A DNA stretch of 64,000 bases from Roseomonas populi (GCF_024594815.1 NZ_JANJOU010000002.1:310001-374000); one strand, 5' to 3'; shown: positions 14,541 through 23,368, counted from the first letter of the stretch. The notes: a model not told the origin generated them from the letters alone. Program-made: numbers and translations.

Positions 14541-15494
14541 ATGGGCCACGACATCCTCTCCGACGTTCTGCAGGCCGTCCGGCTGAAGGGCGCCGTCTTC
14601 TATCTCGTGGAGGCGGCCGAGCCCTGGGTAGTGATGGCGCCTCCCTCCCGTGAGGTCGCCGCGGCCGTCATGCCGGGCTGCGACCACGTCATGGAGTTCC
14701 ACGTCTTCTTCGAGGGCGAGTGCTGGGGCGGTCCCCTGGGCGGTGGACAGGAGCGGATCGGCCCAGGCGAGGTCGTCCTCTTCCCGCGCGGGGAGGCGCA
14801 TCTGTTCCGCAGCGATCCCGGGCTGAGCCCGCCGCCCCCGACCATGCCGCAGGAGGGAGCCCTGCCGATCCGCCTGCGCTACGGCGGCACAGGGCCACCC
14901 TCCGCCCGCTTCGTCTGCGGCTTCCTCGGCTGCGATGCTCGGCCGTTCAACCCGCTGATCGAGGCGCTGCCCCGGATGCTGCGCATCCCGGCGCGAGAAG
15001 GCCCGATGGGCGAGTTGATCCGCCTGGCCGTGGCCGAGACGGCGGTGCCCCGGGCCGGCGGGGAGGCGCTCCGCGCCCGGCTGGCGGAGATGATGTTCGT
15101 GGAGGCCGTGCGCACGCATCTTGCCGCCCTGCCGGAGGGCTCGGGAGGATGGCTCGGCGGTCTGCGGGACCCGCAGGTCGGCCGCGCCCTGGGGCTGCTG
15201 CACGGGCGCCCCGCCCATCCCTGGACCCTGGACGACCTGGCGCGGGAGGCCGGCCTCTCCCGCACGGCGCTGCACGAGCGCTTCGCGGCCCTCGTGGGGC
15301 GCCCGCCGATGCAATACCTCACCCATTGGCGGATGCAGCTCGCCGCTACCCGCCTCGCTCAGGGCGGAGACAAGGTCGTCAGCATCGCGGTGGAGGTGGG
15401 CTACGAGTCGGAGGCCGCCTTCAACCGGGCCTTCAAGCGCCTTGTCGGGATGCCCCCGGCCGCCTGGAGGCGGGAGCGCGCCTCCCGCGCCTGA
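14541..15494 (+). CDS. AraC family transcriptional regulator with cupin sensor
   Basis: The 317-residue regulator has an N-terminal cupin-type (AraC_binding/cupin_6) domain over about 1-190, including the E-F-H-V-F-F-E-G-E and G-E-V-V-L-F-P-R-G-E-A-H blocks, and a C-terminal pair of helix-turn-helices over about 215-315 (L-A-R-E-A-G-L-S-R-T-A-L-H-E-R-F; V-G-Y-E-S-E-A-A-F-N-R-A-F-K-R). The effector is unknown. By position it may control the divergent DUF4242 gene. The gap to the next gene downstream is 213 bases, making a shared operon less likely. Confidence 0.88.
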   Translation: MGHDILSDVLQAVRLKGAVFYLVEAAEPWVVMAPPSREVAAAVMPGCDHVMEFHVFFEGECWGGPLGGGQERIGPGEVVLFPRGEAHLFRSDPGLSPPPPTMPQEGALPIRLRYGGTGPPSARFVCGFLGCDARPFNPLIEALPRMLRIPAREGPMGELIRLAVAETAVPRAGGEALRARLAEMMFVEAVRTHLAALPEGSGGWLGGLRDPQVGRALGLLHGRPAHPWTLDDLAREAGLSRTALHERFAALVGRPPMQYLTHWRMQLAATRLAQGGDKVVSIAVEVGYESEAAFNRAFKRLVGMPPAAWRRERASRA

Positions 15495-15707
15495 GCGCCC
15501 CGCGCCGGCGCCGCCCTGGGCGGGCGGTGGCCCCGCGGCGGCGGCCCTGCCTTCCGCCCGCGCGCATACCGGCGTATCCCCTGGTCCGAGGCCGTCGCGT
15601 CAGGGACGCGGCGGCGCGACATGCGGGCCCTCTCCCGACCGCCAAGGGACGGCGCGGGCCCGCCACACCTGCCGAACAACGACGGCCCTGGGAGGATACC
15701 CGAACCG

Positions 15708-17318
15708 ATGCGCGACCTTCACCTTCCCGGCCGCAGCCCCGCCATGGCGCTGAATGCCATGGCCGCCACCTCCATGCCCGTGGCGACCCTGGCCGCGCTG
15801 GAGACGATGCGGGCGGGCGGCAACGCCATGGACGGCGCCATCGCCGCGGCCGCCGTGCTGGCGGTGGCGGAGCCGCAATCCACGGGGATCGGCGGGGACT
15901 GCTTCTGCCTTTACGCCCCGGCCTCGGGCGGCGTTCACGCCATTAACGGCTCCGGCAAGGCCCCGGCCGCCGCCACGCCGGAGGCGCTGCGCGCCGCCGG
16001 GCTGACGAAGATGGTCAACACGTCCGTCCATTCCGTCACGGTCCCCGGCGCGATCTCCGCCTGGGAGGCGCTGAACAAGGCGCATGGCCGGCTCGGGATG
16101 GACCAGATCCTGCAGCCCGCCATCGGCTACGCCGAGCAGGGCTTCGCCGTCTCCTCCCGCGTCGCGGCGGACTGGGAGGACAGCGTCGGCAAGCTCTCCC
16201 TCCAGCCGCAGACGGCGCGCCGCTTCCTGAAAGACGGGAAGGCCTACGGGTTCGGCGACCGCTTCGTGCAGCCGGAGCTGGGCGCGACGCTGCGCGCCAT
16301 CGCGAAGGACGGGGCGCGCGCCTTCTACACCGGCGCCATCGCGGCCGACATGGTGAAGACGCTGCGGGCCGCCGGCGGCCTGCACACGGAGGAGGACTTC
16401 GCGGAGGGGATGACCGCCGCGAACTTCGTCGATCCGATCTCCCGCAAGTGGCGGGGCATGGAAGTGTTCCAGTGCCCGCCGAACGGCTCCGGCCTGCTGG
16501 TGCTGATGCTGCTCGGCATCCTGGAGGGCTTCCCGGAGCCGGCCGGCCCGCTGGACGCGGTGCGCCTGCACCGCCACCTGGAGGCGGCGCGCCTCGTGTA
16601 CCGTGACCGTGACGCCTTCCTCGCCGATCCCGCCCAGGCCGAGGTGCCGCTCGACCGCCTGCTGTCCGACGGCTACCTCGACAAGCTCCGCGGCATGATC
16701 AGCGACGACAGGGCGATGGTGGACCTGCCCCCGCCGGGTGATGCGGACTGGGAGAAGCACAAGGACACGGTGTACCTGACCGTGGTGGACCGGGACGGCA
16801 ACGCCTGCTCCTTCATCAACTCCCTCTTCGAGGGCTTCGGCTCCGGCATCCTGGCGGAGGGCTGCGGCGTGATGCTGCAGAACCGCGGCTTCGGCTTCCG
16901 CCTGCAGGAGGGGCACCCGAACTGCATCGCGCCGCGCAAGCGCCCCATGCACACCATCATCCCGGGCATGGTGATGAAGGACGGCAAGGCGATCATGCCC
17001 TATGGCGTGATGGGCGGGCACTTCCAGCCCATGGGGCAGAGCTGGTTCCTGACCAATCACTTCCAGTTCGGCCTGGACGTGCAGGAGGCGCTGGACCTGA
17101 CGCGGGTCTTCCCGAGCGTGGGCGAGGAGCACCGCAACGTGGAGATTGAGAACGGCCTGCCGCCCGCGCTGCGCGACGCCCTGGCCACACTCGGCCACCA
17201 GCCCAAGCTCATCAAGAAGCCGCATGGCGGCGGCCAGGCCATCCTGATCGATCGGGAGAGGGGCGTGCTGATCGGCGGCTCCGACCCGCGCAAGGACGGC
17301 TGCGCGATGGGCTACTGA
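15708..17318 (+). CDS. Gamma-glutamyltransferase family protein
   Basis: The 536-residue Ntn-hydrolase has the family N-terminus A-M-A-A-T-S-M-P-V-A-T-L-A-A-L-E, G-G-N-A-M-D-G-A-I-A and the self-processing site near T354 in H-K-D-T-V-Y-L-T-V-V-D, where T354 aligns with the nucleophile of E. coli Ggt. The protein should cleave itself before T354 into large and small subunits. The start at 15708 is chosen for a GGAGG at 15691-15695; a start 29 codons upstream is less likely. No signal peptide is evident, so it may act in the cytoplasm, as many GGT-like acylases do. Transfer or hydrolysis of gamma-glutamyl or other acyl amides is likely. Confidence 0.87.
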   Translation: MRDLHLPGRSPAMALNAMAATSMPVATLAALETMRAGGNAMDGAIAAAAVLAVAEPQSTGIGGDCFCLYAPASGGVHAINGSGKAPAAATPEALRAAGLTKMVNTSVHSVTVPGAISAWEALNKAHGRLGMDQILQPAIGYAEQGFAVSSRVAADWEDSVGKLSLQPQTARRFLKDGKAYGFGDRFVQPELGATLRAIAKDGARAFYTGAIAADMVKTLRAAGGLHTEEDFAEGMTAANFVDPISRKWRGMEVFQCPPNGSGLLVLMLLGILEGFPEPAGPLDAVRLHRHLEAARLVYRDRDAFLADPAQAEVPLDRLLSDGYLDKLRGMISDDRAMVDLPPPGDADWEKHKDTVYLTVVDRDGNACSFINSLFEGFGSGILAEGCGVMLQNRGFGFRLQEGHPNCIAPRKRPMHTIIPGMVMKDGKAIMPYGVMGGHFQPMGQSWFLTNHFQFGLDVQEALDLTRVFPSVGEEHRNVEIENGLPPALRDALATLGHQPKLIKKPHGGGQAILIDRERGVLIGGSDPRKDGCAMGY

Positions 17319-17327
17319 GCCCCGATC

Positions 17328-17359
17328 GGGCCGCGGCACCAGCCGCGGCCCTTCTTTTT
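17328..17359 (+). terminator. Intrinsic terminator after the gamma-glutamyltransferase-like gene
   Basis: A perfect 10-bp stem (17328-17337 with 17342-17351), 4-base loop and TTCTTTTT tract follow the stop codon by 9 bases. This is the clearest textbook rho-independent terminator in the window, and it separates this gene from the amidase starting at 17384. Confidence 0.9.
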
Positions 17360-17383
17360 CCGACCCGACTTGCTGGACCGCCG

Positions 17384-18880
17384 ATGACCGAGCCCTGCGA
17401 CCTCCCCGCCCTTGAAGCCCGCCGCCTGATCGGGGCGAAGAAGCTCTCCCCGGTGGAGCTTCTCGACTCCTGCCTCGCCCGGATCGAGGCGGTGAACCCC
17501 GCGATCAACGCCGTGGTCGCGATCGACGAGCGCGCGCGGGGCTGGGCGAAGGAGGCCGAGGACGCGGTGATGCGGGGCGACAAGCTCGGCCTGCTGCATG
17601 GCCTGCCGATCGGCATCAAGGACTTGGAGGAGACGGAAGGCCTCGCCACCACCTTCGGCAGCCAGATCTTCAAGGACAACGTGCCGAAGGCGGACCTCTC
17701 CTCCGTGGCGCGCATCCGCGCGGCGGGGGCGGTGATCACCGCCAAGACGAACACGCCGGAGTTCGGTGCGGGCGCGAACACGCGCAACGCCGTGTACGGC
17801 GCGACGGGCAACCCCCACGATCCCACGCGGTCCGCGGCCGGTTCCTCCGGCGGCTCCGGCGCGGCGCTGGGGGCGGGGATGTTCGCGATCTGCTCGGGCT
17901 CGGACACGGGCGGCTCGCTCCGCAACCCCGCGGCCTTCAACGGCATCGTCGGCTTCCGGCCGAGCCCCGGCCTCGTCTCCACGGAGCGAAAGGGGCTGGG
18001 CTGGCAGAACCTGTCCGTGCTCGGGCCGATGGCGAACAACACGCCGGACGCCGCGCTCCTCCTCGCCGCCATGGCCGGCGACGATGCGCGCGACCCGCTC
18101 TCCTACACCCTGCCCGGAGAGGTGGTGCGGGCGCGGCCGGAGCGCTGGACGCCGCTGGCCCCGCTCGACCTCTCCTCCCTCCGCGTGGCGGCGACGGAGG
18201 ATTTCGGCCTGGCGCTGGTGGAGAAGACCGTCCGCGAGGCCTTCCGCGCCCGCGTGGCGGCCCTGGAGCCGCTCTTCGCCCGGATTGAGGAGAAGACGCC
18301 GGACTGCCGGGGCGCGAACGAGGCCTTCGAGGTCCTGCGCGCCCTGAACTTCCTGGCCGCGCACCAGGAGAAGGTGGCGAAGACGCCCGATCTCGTCGGA
18401 CCGAACGTGCGCGCGAATGTGGAGGAGGGGCTCGGCTACTCGGCCGCCGACGTGGCGCGCGCGGGCGTGCTGCAGACGCAGATGTACCAGCGCTGGCAGA
18501 GCTTCTTCGAGGCGGGGACAGACCTGATCATCGCGCCGGCCATCACGATCTCCCCGCGCCCCTGGACGGAGCTCTTCCCGCGCGAGATCGACGGGCAGCC
18601 GACCCGCACCTACTTCCACTGGCTCGCCATGGCCTACATCGTGACGCTGACGGGCCACCCCGCCATCTCAATCCCCATGGGCCGGGACGCGCTGGGCATG
18701 CCCTTCGGCCTGCAGATCGTCGGGCCGCGCGGGGGCGACGCGCTGGTGCTGCGCGCGGCGGCCGCGATCGAGGCGGCCTGCGGGGGCGACGCGCTGCTTT
18801 CCCGGCCGCAGGCGGACATCGAGGCGTTGCGGCAGGCGCCGCCCATTGCCTCCATGCCAGGCTTCCTCGGCTTCGACTGA
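17384..18880 (+). CDS. Amidase signature family amidase
   Basis: The 498-residue protein shows the full Ser-cisSer-Lys triad of the amidase-signature family: K79 in L-P-I-G-I-K-D, cis-Ser S154 in A-G-S-S-G-G-S-G-A-A, and nucleophile S178 in G-S-D-T-G-G-S-L-R. It hydrolyses carboxamides to acid and ammonia; the substrate range is not predictable. It follows the GGT-like gene after a strong terminator, so it probably has its own promoter within 17360-17383 or read-through expression. GatA is unlikely because no gatB or gatC is nearby. Confidence 0.88.
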   Translation: MTEPCDLPALEARRLIGAKKLSPVELLDSCLARIEAVNPAINAVVAIDERARGWAKEAEDAVMRGDKLGLLHGLPIGIKDLEETEGLATTFGSQIFKDNVPKADLSSVARIRAAGAVITAKTNTPEFGAGANTRNAVYGATGNPHDPTRSAAGSSGGSGAALGAGMFAICSGSDTGGSLRNPAAFNGIVGFRPSPGLVSTERKGLGWQNLSVLGPMANNTPDAALLLAAMAGDDARDPLSYTLPGEVVRARPERWTPLAPLDLSSLRVAATEDFGLALVEKTVREAFRARVAALEPLFARIEEKTPDCRGANEAFEVLRALNFLAAHQEKVAKTPDLVGPNVRANVEEGLGYSAADVARAGVLQTQMYQRWQSFFEAGTDLIIAPAITISPRPWTELFPREIDGQPTRTYFHWLAMAYIVTLTGHPAISIPMGRDALGMPFGLQIVGPRGGDALVLRAAAAIEAACGGDALLSRPQADIEALRQAPPIASMPGFLGFD

Positions 18881-18950
18881 GGGCAACATCTGCCGCCGCG
18901 CGTCCCGGTCCCCGTGCCGAGGGGGCCGGCGGCGCGCGGTGCGCCCTGAC

Positions 18951-19208
18951 CTACCAGCGGCGCCAGCCGTAGTGGCGGGGGTAATAGCCGTATCCGTACC
19001 CGTAGTAGCGCGGCGCATAGGCGTAGCGCGGGCCGTAGCCGTAGCCATACCCGTAGTAGCCAGGACCGGAGGCGATGGCCGCCCCCGCCGCCGCCCCCAG
19101 CCCGGCGCCCACCAGGGCCGAGCCGGCCACGTTCGGTTCCCCGTAGGGGCCGTAGCAGCCGCCGAGCGCCAGCCCGGCCGCCGCGAGAACCGCCAGACGA
19201 ATCGTCAT
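18951..19208 (-). CDS. Tyr/Gly-rich lipoprotein with glycine-zipper segment
   Basis: The 85-residue protein has a lipoprotein signal with lipobox L-A-L-G-G-C (Cys at residue 18), a hydrophobic glycine-zipper-like segment G-A-G-L-G-A-A-A-G-A-A-I-A-S-G (about 35-49) and a tail of Tyr-Gly repeats with Arg (Y-G-Y-G-Y-G, R-Y-A-Y-A-P-R-Y-Y). The start overlaps the preceding lipoprotein stop (ATGA), so the two are co-translated. Glycine-zipper lipoproteins are common outer-membrane small proteins. The function is unknown, and the tail looks adhesive or RNA/sugar-sticking rather than enzymatic. Confidence 0.7.
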   Translation of the reverse strand: MTIRLAVLAAAGLALGGCYGPYGEPNVAGSALVGAGLGAAAGAAIASGPGYYGYGYGYGPRYAYAPRYYGYGYGYYPRHYGWRRW

Positions 19209-19462
19209 CGCCAGTTCCTCCCGTACCCATAGCCGCCGGCATAGGGGCGGCCGGGGCCACCATAGGAACCCGCGCCACGGCGCGGGGGTTGCCGGTGGTG
19301 CCCGCCGTCGCTGGCCGCGGCCGCCACCAGCCCCGCCGCAAGCCCGACCCCGGCGCCGAGGGCGAGGGTGCTGCCCCAGTCGGTCGAGCCGTCCGGGTGC
19401 TGGCACCCGGCCGTAGCCAGGGCTGCGGCGATGGCAAGGGCGGGAAGGAAGCGGGGCTTCAT
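19205..19462 (-). CDS. Small Gly-rich lipoprotein
   Basis: The 85-residue protein has a signal peptide ending A-L-A-T-A-G-C (lipobox Cys near residue 20), a glycine-zipper-like hydrophobic part (L-G-A-G-V-G-L-A-A-G-L-V-A-A-A) and a polar Gly/Arg/Tyr tail. It is the first gene of a two-lipoprotein operon; its TGA overlaps the ATG of the second. The two resemble each other in layout and exact length, so they probably arose by duplication followed by tail divergence. No known family name is assigned. Confidence 0.7.
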   Translation of the reverse strand: MKPRFLPALAIAAALATAGCQHPDGSTDWGSTLALGAGVGLAAGLVAAAASDGGHHRQPPRRGAGSYGGPGRPYAGGYGYGRNWR

Positions 19463-19591
19463 CTGGCGGGACCTCCGAGGACACCAGATATCGGTGGCCC
19501 CGGTGTCACCCGCGCGGCAGCGCCATGGCAGGGCGCGGCGGGACGAAGGTGTTTTCGTGGCGAGGTTTTACTTCGACTAGCGGCCGCCCCT

Positions 19592-19846
19592 TCAGCCCCG
19601 CGGGCCGGAGAAGGCGTTGAAGGTTTGGAGCGTGTAGGTGTCCTTGATGCCCGGCACCGTCTGAATCCGCTCCACGACGAAGAGGCCGATATCCTGATCC
19701 GGCTCCAGGTAGAACTTGCCGAGAAGGTCGTACTGCCCGCTGGTGGAGTGCATCTCGGAGAGTTCGGGGATCGTATCTGCCATCTCCCGCGCCACGCGGT
19801 AGGCCGCGCCCATCTCGCACTTGATCATCACGAAGATCGCTCTCAT
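19592..19846 (-). CDS. Stand-alone Lrp/AsnC effector-binding (RAM) domain protein
   Basis: The 84-residue protein contains only the RAM ligand-binding domain of Lrp/AsnC regulators (M-R-A-I-F-V-M-I-K-C-E-M-G..., S-G-Q-Y-D-L-L-G-K-F-Y). The DNA-binding helix-turn-helix is absent, and the sequence upstream of 19846 does not supply one. Such stand-alone RAM proteins form beta-sandwich oligomers, and some may modulate full-length Lrp proteins. Its start faces a solute-binding protein gene across 227 bases. The ligand is presumably an amino acid, but this is unknown. Confidence 0.8.
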   Translation of the reverse strand: MRAIFVMIKCEMGAAYRVAREMADTIPELSEMHSTSGQYDLLGKFYLEPDQDIGLFVVERIQTVPGIKDTYTLQTFNAFSGPRG

Positions 19847-20073
19847 CCGGCCCTGCTCCCGTTCGGCGCGCAGGATGCCGCCGGGCGGGCAGGGTTCCAA
19901 GCCTTTGCGGATGATTGGGGCGGCACGGAAGCTGCATGGTGCGGGGCAGCACGGAAGGCGGCTCGCGCCGCCCGGCGGGGGAAGGCCGCCGCAAGTCCGT
20001 GCAGCATGGCCGCCCGCACCCCCACGCGGCATTCCCACCCGCGCCCGCATGGCGGGCGCGAAGGAGTGTCGCC

Positions 20074-21114
20074 ATGCCCTTGCCCCGGGCCACCCGCCGC
20101 GCCGTCCTCGGCGCCGCCCTCGCCAGCCCATTCATCCGCCCGGCTTCCGCCCAGGCGCTGACGCCTATCCGCTTCATCCTGGACTGGAAGGCGCAGGGCC
20201 CGCACGCCTGGTACTACGTGGCCCAGTCCCGCGGGTATTTCCGCGAGGCCGGGCTGGACGTGACCATCGACCAGGGCGAGGGCTCCGCGGCCGCCGTCAC
20301 GCGCGTGATGTCCGGTGCCTACGACGCCGGCTTCGGCGACATCAACGCCGTGATCCAGAACGCCGCCGGACGTCCTGGCGAGCAGCCCGTCATGGTCTAC
20401 CTCGTCTACAACCGCGCGCCCTACGCCATCATCTCCCGCGCTGACGGCCCGGTCCGCACCCTGAAGGACCTGGAAGGGCGGCAGGTCGGCGCCCCCGCCG
20501 GATCCGCCACGGCCCGCATGTTCCCGGCGCTCGCCGCTCGGAACGGCGTGGATCCCTCGAAGGTGAGGATGGCGGCCATCGCGCCGAACCTCGTGGAGCA
20601 GATGCTGGTGCAAGGGCAGGTGGATGCCGTCGCCCAGTTCTCGGGCACCAGCTACATGAATTTCGTCGGCATGGGGAAGGATCCGGAGAAGGACTTCCGC
20701 TGGTTCTTCTACAGCGACATGGGGCTGGACCAGTATTCAAACGGCGTCCTCGTCAGCCAGGCGCTGCTGAAGAACAGGCCGGAGGCGGTGCGCGGCCTGA
20801 CCACCGCGATCAACCGCGCGATTCAGGAGGTGGCGAGGAACCCGGATGCCGGGATCGCCGAGCTGAAGAAGGTGGAGCCGCTGACGGACACCGCCATCGA
20901 GAAGCAGCGCCTGCTCTACATGTTGCGCGCACAGATGACGACGCCGGAAACGGGCACGCTCGGCCTCGGCGACCTCAGCGACAAGCGGCTGGAAGGCGCG
21001 ATCGGGACGGTGGTGGAGACCTACGGGCTGCCGCGCACCCCCGGCGTGCGGGACGTATTCCTGCGCGACTTCCTGCCCGCGCGCGAAGCGCGCCTCCTCC
21101 CGGTGGTGGGATGA
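20074..21114 (+). CDS. ABC transporter substrate-binding protein, NMT1/THI5-SsuA type
   Basis: The 346-residue protein has an exported N-terminus with twin arginine (R8-R9) followed by A-V-L-G-A-A-L-A-S and an A-S-A-Q-A cleavage region, so Tat export is possible. The mature part begins I-R-F-I-L-D-W-K-A-Q-G-P-H and includes K-D-L-E-G-R-Q-V-G-A-P, both typical of NMT1/THI5-like proteins binding pyrimidines, sulfonates, nitrate or related small molecules. AAGGAG at 20061-20066 supports the ATG at 20074. No permease or ATPase is adjacent; instead the stop overlaps the start of a nucleoside deaminase, suggesting a nucleobase-like ligand. Confidence 0.85.
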   Translation: MPLPRATRRAVLGAALASPFIRPASAQALTPIRFILDWKAQGPHAWYYVAQSRGYFREAGLDVTIDQGEGSAAAVTRVMSGAYDAGFGDINAVIQNAAGRPGEQPVMVYLVYNRAPYAIISRADGPVRTLKDLEGRQVGAPAGSATARMFPALAARNGVDPSKVRMAAIAPNLVEQMLVQGQVDAVAQFSGTSYMNFVGMGKDPEKDFRWFFYSDMGLDQYSNGVLVSQALLKNRPEAVRGLTTAINRAIQEVARNPDAGIAELKKVEPLTDTAIEKQRLLYMLRAQMTTPETGTLGLGDLSDKRLEGAIGTVVETYGLPRTPGVRDVFLRDFLPAREARLLPVVG

Positions 21115-21593
21115 TCGCCGTGAACGGGCATGAGACGATGATGCGGCTCGCCATAGAGCAGGCAAAGCACGGCGCCAGCCTCGGCGAACAGCCTTTCGGC
21201 GCGCTGGTAGCGAAGGATGGCGAGGTGGTGGTGAAGACCTGGAGCAAGAAGGTCGGCCTCTGCGACGCCACAGCGCATTCCGAGACCCTGGCCGTCGGCA
21301 TGGCCTGCCGTGCGCTGGGCCGGCGGGAGTTGCCCGACTGCACCTTCTACGCCACCTGCGAACCCTGCCCGATGTGCCTCGGCGCCATCCTCAACGGCGG
21401 CTTCAAGCGGCTGGTGCTGGGGGCGCGCAACGCGGAAGTGAAGCGGCTGGCGAACAAGGCCTTCAACTTTGGGGGCTATTCCGTGGAGTCCTTCGCGGAA
21501 ACCGTCGGCTGGGACCTGGAGGTGATCGACGGCGTGCTCTCCGACGAGTGCGTGGCCCTCTACACCTCCGCCAAGGTGGAACTTACCCGGTAG
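21111..21593 (+). CDS. Nucleoside/nucleobase deaminase (CDA fold)
   Basis: The 160-residue protein is a zinc-dependent deaminase of the cytidine-deaminase superfamily: H56-S-E58 supplies the zinc histidine and proton-shuttling glutamate, and P-C86-P-M-C89 the two cysteines. It looks closer to guanine deaminase/CodA-like cytosine deaminases than to TadA because of the N-terminal G-E-Q-P-F-G-A-L-V and long C-terminal part; the usual H-A-E is H-S-E here. It is ATGA-coupled to the preceding solute-binding protein, which points to import and deamination of a base or related amine. Confidence 0.82.
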   Translation: MIAVNGHETMMRLAIEQAKHGASLGEQPFGALVAKDGEVVVKTWSKKVGLCDATAHSETLAVGMACRALGRRELPDCTFYATCEPCPMCLGAILNGGFKRLVLGARNAEVKRLANKAFNFGGYSVESFAETVGWDLEVIDGVLSDECVALYTSAKVELTR

Positions 21594-21671
21594 CGGTTGG
21601 CGGGCCAGCCCGCGCGGCCTAGTCTGCGCCCCCTCCGGCACGCTGCCGGAGGGGGAAGGGGACCAAGCACG

Positions 21672-23360
21672 ATGGACGGCACCACGAAGGGCACGGCCCG
21701 GGGACGGACGGGCGGGCAACTTCTGGCGGATGCGCTGGTGGCTCAGGGCGTGACCCACGCCTTCCACGTGCCCGGCGAGTCCTTCCTCGACCTCCTCGAC
21801 GGGCTCTACAACGTCCAGAACCGGATCGAGCTGACCACCTGCCGCTTCGAAGCGGGCGCGGTGCACATGGCCGAGGCCCATGGCAAGCTGACGGGCAATC
21901 CCGGCGTCGCCATCGTTACCCGCGGCCCCGGCGCCTGCCACGCCAGCATCGGCGTGCACGTGGCGATGCAGGACAGCACGCCTCTCGTCCTCATCGTCGG
22001 CCAGATCCCCTTTGCCGAGACGGACCGGGACACCTTCCAGGAGGTGGACTACCGCCGGATGTTCTCCCCGCTCGCCAAGTGGGTGACGCAGATCGACGAC
22101 GCCCGCCGCATCCCCGAGCTGATGGCCCGCGCCTTCGACGTGGCCCGCAGCGGCCGCCCCGGCCCCGTGGTGGTGGCGATCAGCGAGGAGATGCAGAAGC
22201 AGGTGGTGGAGGTGAAGGACATCGGCCCCGCGCCGACCCTGCCGGCCTTCCCGGCACCGCACGCCATCCCGCGCCTGTTGGAACTGCTGGACGGCGCGAA
22301 GCAGCCCGTGCTGGTCCTCGGCGGCACCGGGTGGTCGGACGAAGGCAAGGCGGCGATCCGCGACTTCGCCCTCGCCCATGACCTGCCCGTGGCCGTGGGC
22401 TTCCGTCGCCTCGGCCTTTTCGACGGCACCTCGGCCAATTTCGTGGGCGACCTCGGCGTCGGCTCCGATCCGGGACTCGTCGCGCGCGTGAAGGAATCGG
22501 ACCTCGTCATCGCGGTGGGCACGCGGCTCGGCGAGGCGACGAGCCAGGGCTACACCCTCTTCCCCGAGGGCGAGACGAGCCCGATCGTGCAGGTCCACCC
22601 CGATCCCGCCGAGATCGGCCGCGTCTTCCGCCCCCTGCTGGGCATCACGGCCGACCTCAACGCCTTCGCCGTTGCACTTAAGGCCGCCGCTCCCGGCAAG
22701 CCGCGCCCCTGGGGCGAGTGGACGAAGAAGCTCCGTGCCGGGCGGGAGGCGAGCGTCGCCGCGCCGGAATACGAGGGCCCGCTGAACTTCGCCCGCGCCC
22801 TGCAGGCGCTGGAGAAGGAGCTGCCGGAGGACACGATCTTCACCGTGGATGCCGGCAACTTCGCCACCTGGCCGCAGCGCTTCATGTCCGTGCGGGAGAA
22901 GCAGGAGTTCCTCGGACCGACCAACGGCGCCATGGGCTATTCCGTGCCCTCCGGCATCGGCGCCGCCATCACCTATCGCGGCCGTCAGGTGATCAGCTTC
23001 GTCGGCGACGGCGGCTTCCTGATGACCGGGCAGGAGATCGCGACCGCTTTCCAGGCCGAAGTCGCGCCGATCGTCATCGTGGTGAACAACGGCCAGTACG
23101 GCACCATTCGCATGTACCAGGAGCGCCACTATCCCGGCCGCGTCTCCGGCACGCTGCTGAAGAACCCGGATTTCGCGCGCTTCGTCGAGGCCTTCGGTGG
23201 ACATGGCGAGGTGGTGACGGCGACCGACGAACTGGTGCCGGCCTATCAGCGCGCCCGCGCCAGTGGAAAGCCCGCGATCATCGAGGTGCGGATGAGCGCG
23301 GAGCAGATCACCAACCGCCAGACCGTCACGCAGATCCGGGCTGCGGCCGCGAAGGCCTGA
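21672..23360 (+). CDS. Thiamine-diphosphate-dependent enzyme (acetolactate synthase-like)
   Basis: The 562-residue protein has all three ThDP-enzyme domains: a pyrimidine-binding domain with catalytic E60 in C-R-F-E-A-G-A, a central domain from about residue 190, and a C-terminal pyrophosphate domain with G445-D-G and N472-N473. It resembles the IlvB/oxalyl-CoA-decarboxylase/benzoylformate-decarboxylase superfamily. No small regulatory subunit (ilvH/ilvN) is adjacent, so anabolic acetolactate synthase is unlikely and a 2-oxo-acid decarboxylase or lyase is more plausible. It starts 78 bases after the deaminase stop and is followed by a strong hairpin. Confidence 0.85.
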   Translation: MDGTTKGTARGRTGGQLLADALVAQGVTHAFHVPGESFLDLLDGLYNVQNRIELTTCRFEAGAVHMAEAHGKLTGNPGVAIVTRGPGACHASIGVHVAMQDSTPLVLIVGQIPFAETDRDTFQEVDYRRMFSPLAKWVTQIDDARRIPELMARAFDVARSGRPGPVVVAISEEMQKQVVEVKDIGPAPTLPAFPAPHAIPRLLELLDGAKQPVLVLGGTGWSDEGKAAIRDFALAHDLPVAVGFRRLGLFDGTSANFVGDLGVGSDPGLVARVKESDLVIAVGTRLGEATSQGYTLFPEGETSPIVQVHPDPAEIGRVFRPLLGITADLNAFAVALKAAAPGKPRPWGEWTKKLRAGREASVAAPEYEGPLNFARALQALEKELPEDTIFTVDAGNFATWPQRFMSVREKQEFLGPTNGAMGYSVPSGIGAAITYRGRQVISFVGDGGFLMTGQEIATAFQAEVAPIVIVVNNGQYGTIRMYQERHYPGRVSGTLLKNPDFARFVEAFGGHGEVVTATDELVPAYQRARASGKPAIIEVRMSAEQITNRQTVTQIRAAAAKA

Positions 23361-23368
23361 TCGCCGCC

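Noticed and set aside
15600-17339. Long antisense frame opposite the gamma-glutamyltransferase-like gene, and similar ones at 21021-23204, 37131-38972 and 59289-61301
   Set aside because: Same GC-rich shadow effect; no families recognised, and the sense genes have catalytic residues in place.
21672-23360. Naming the ThDP enzyme ilvB
   Set aside because: No regulatory subunit gene is adjacent and the superfamily contains many decarboxylases, so the gene symbol is left empty.
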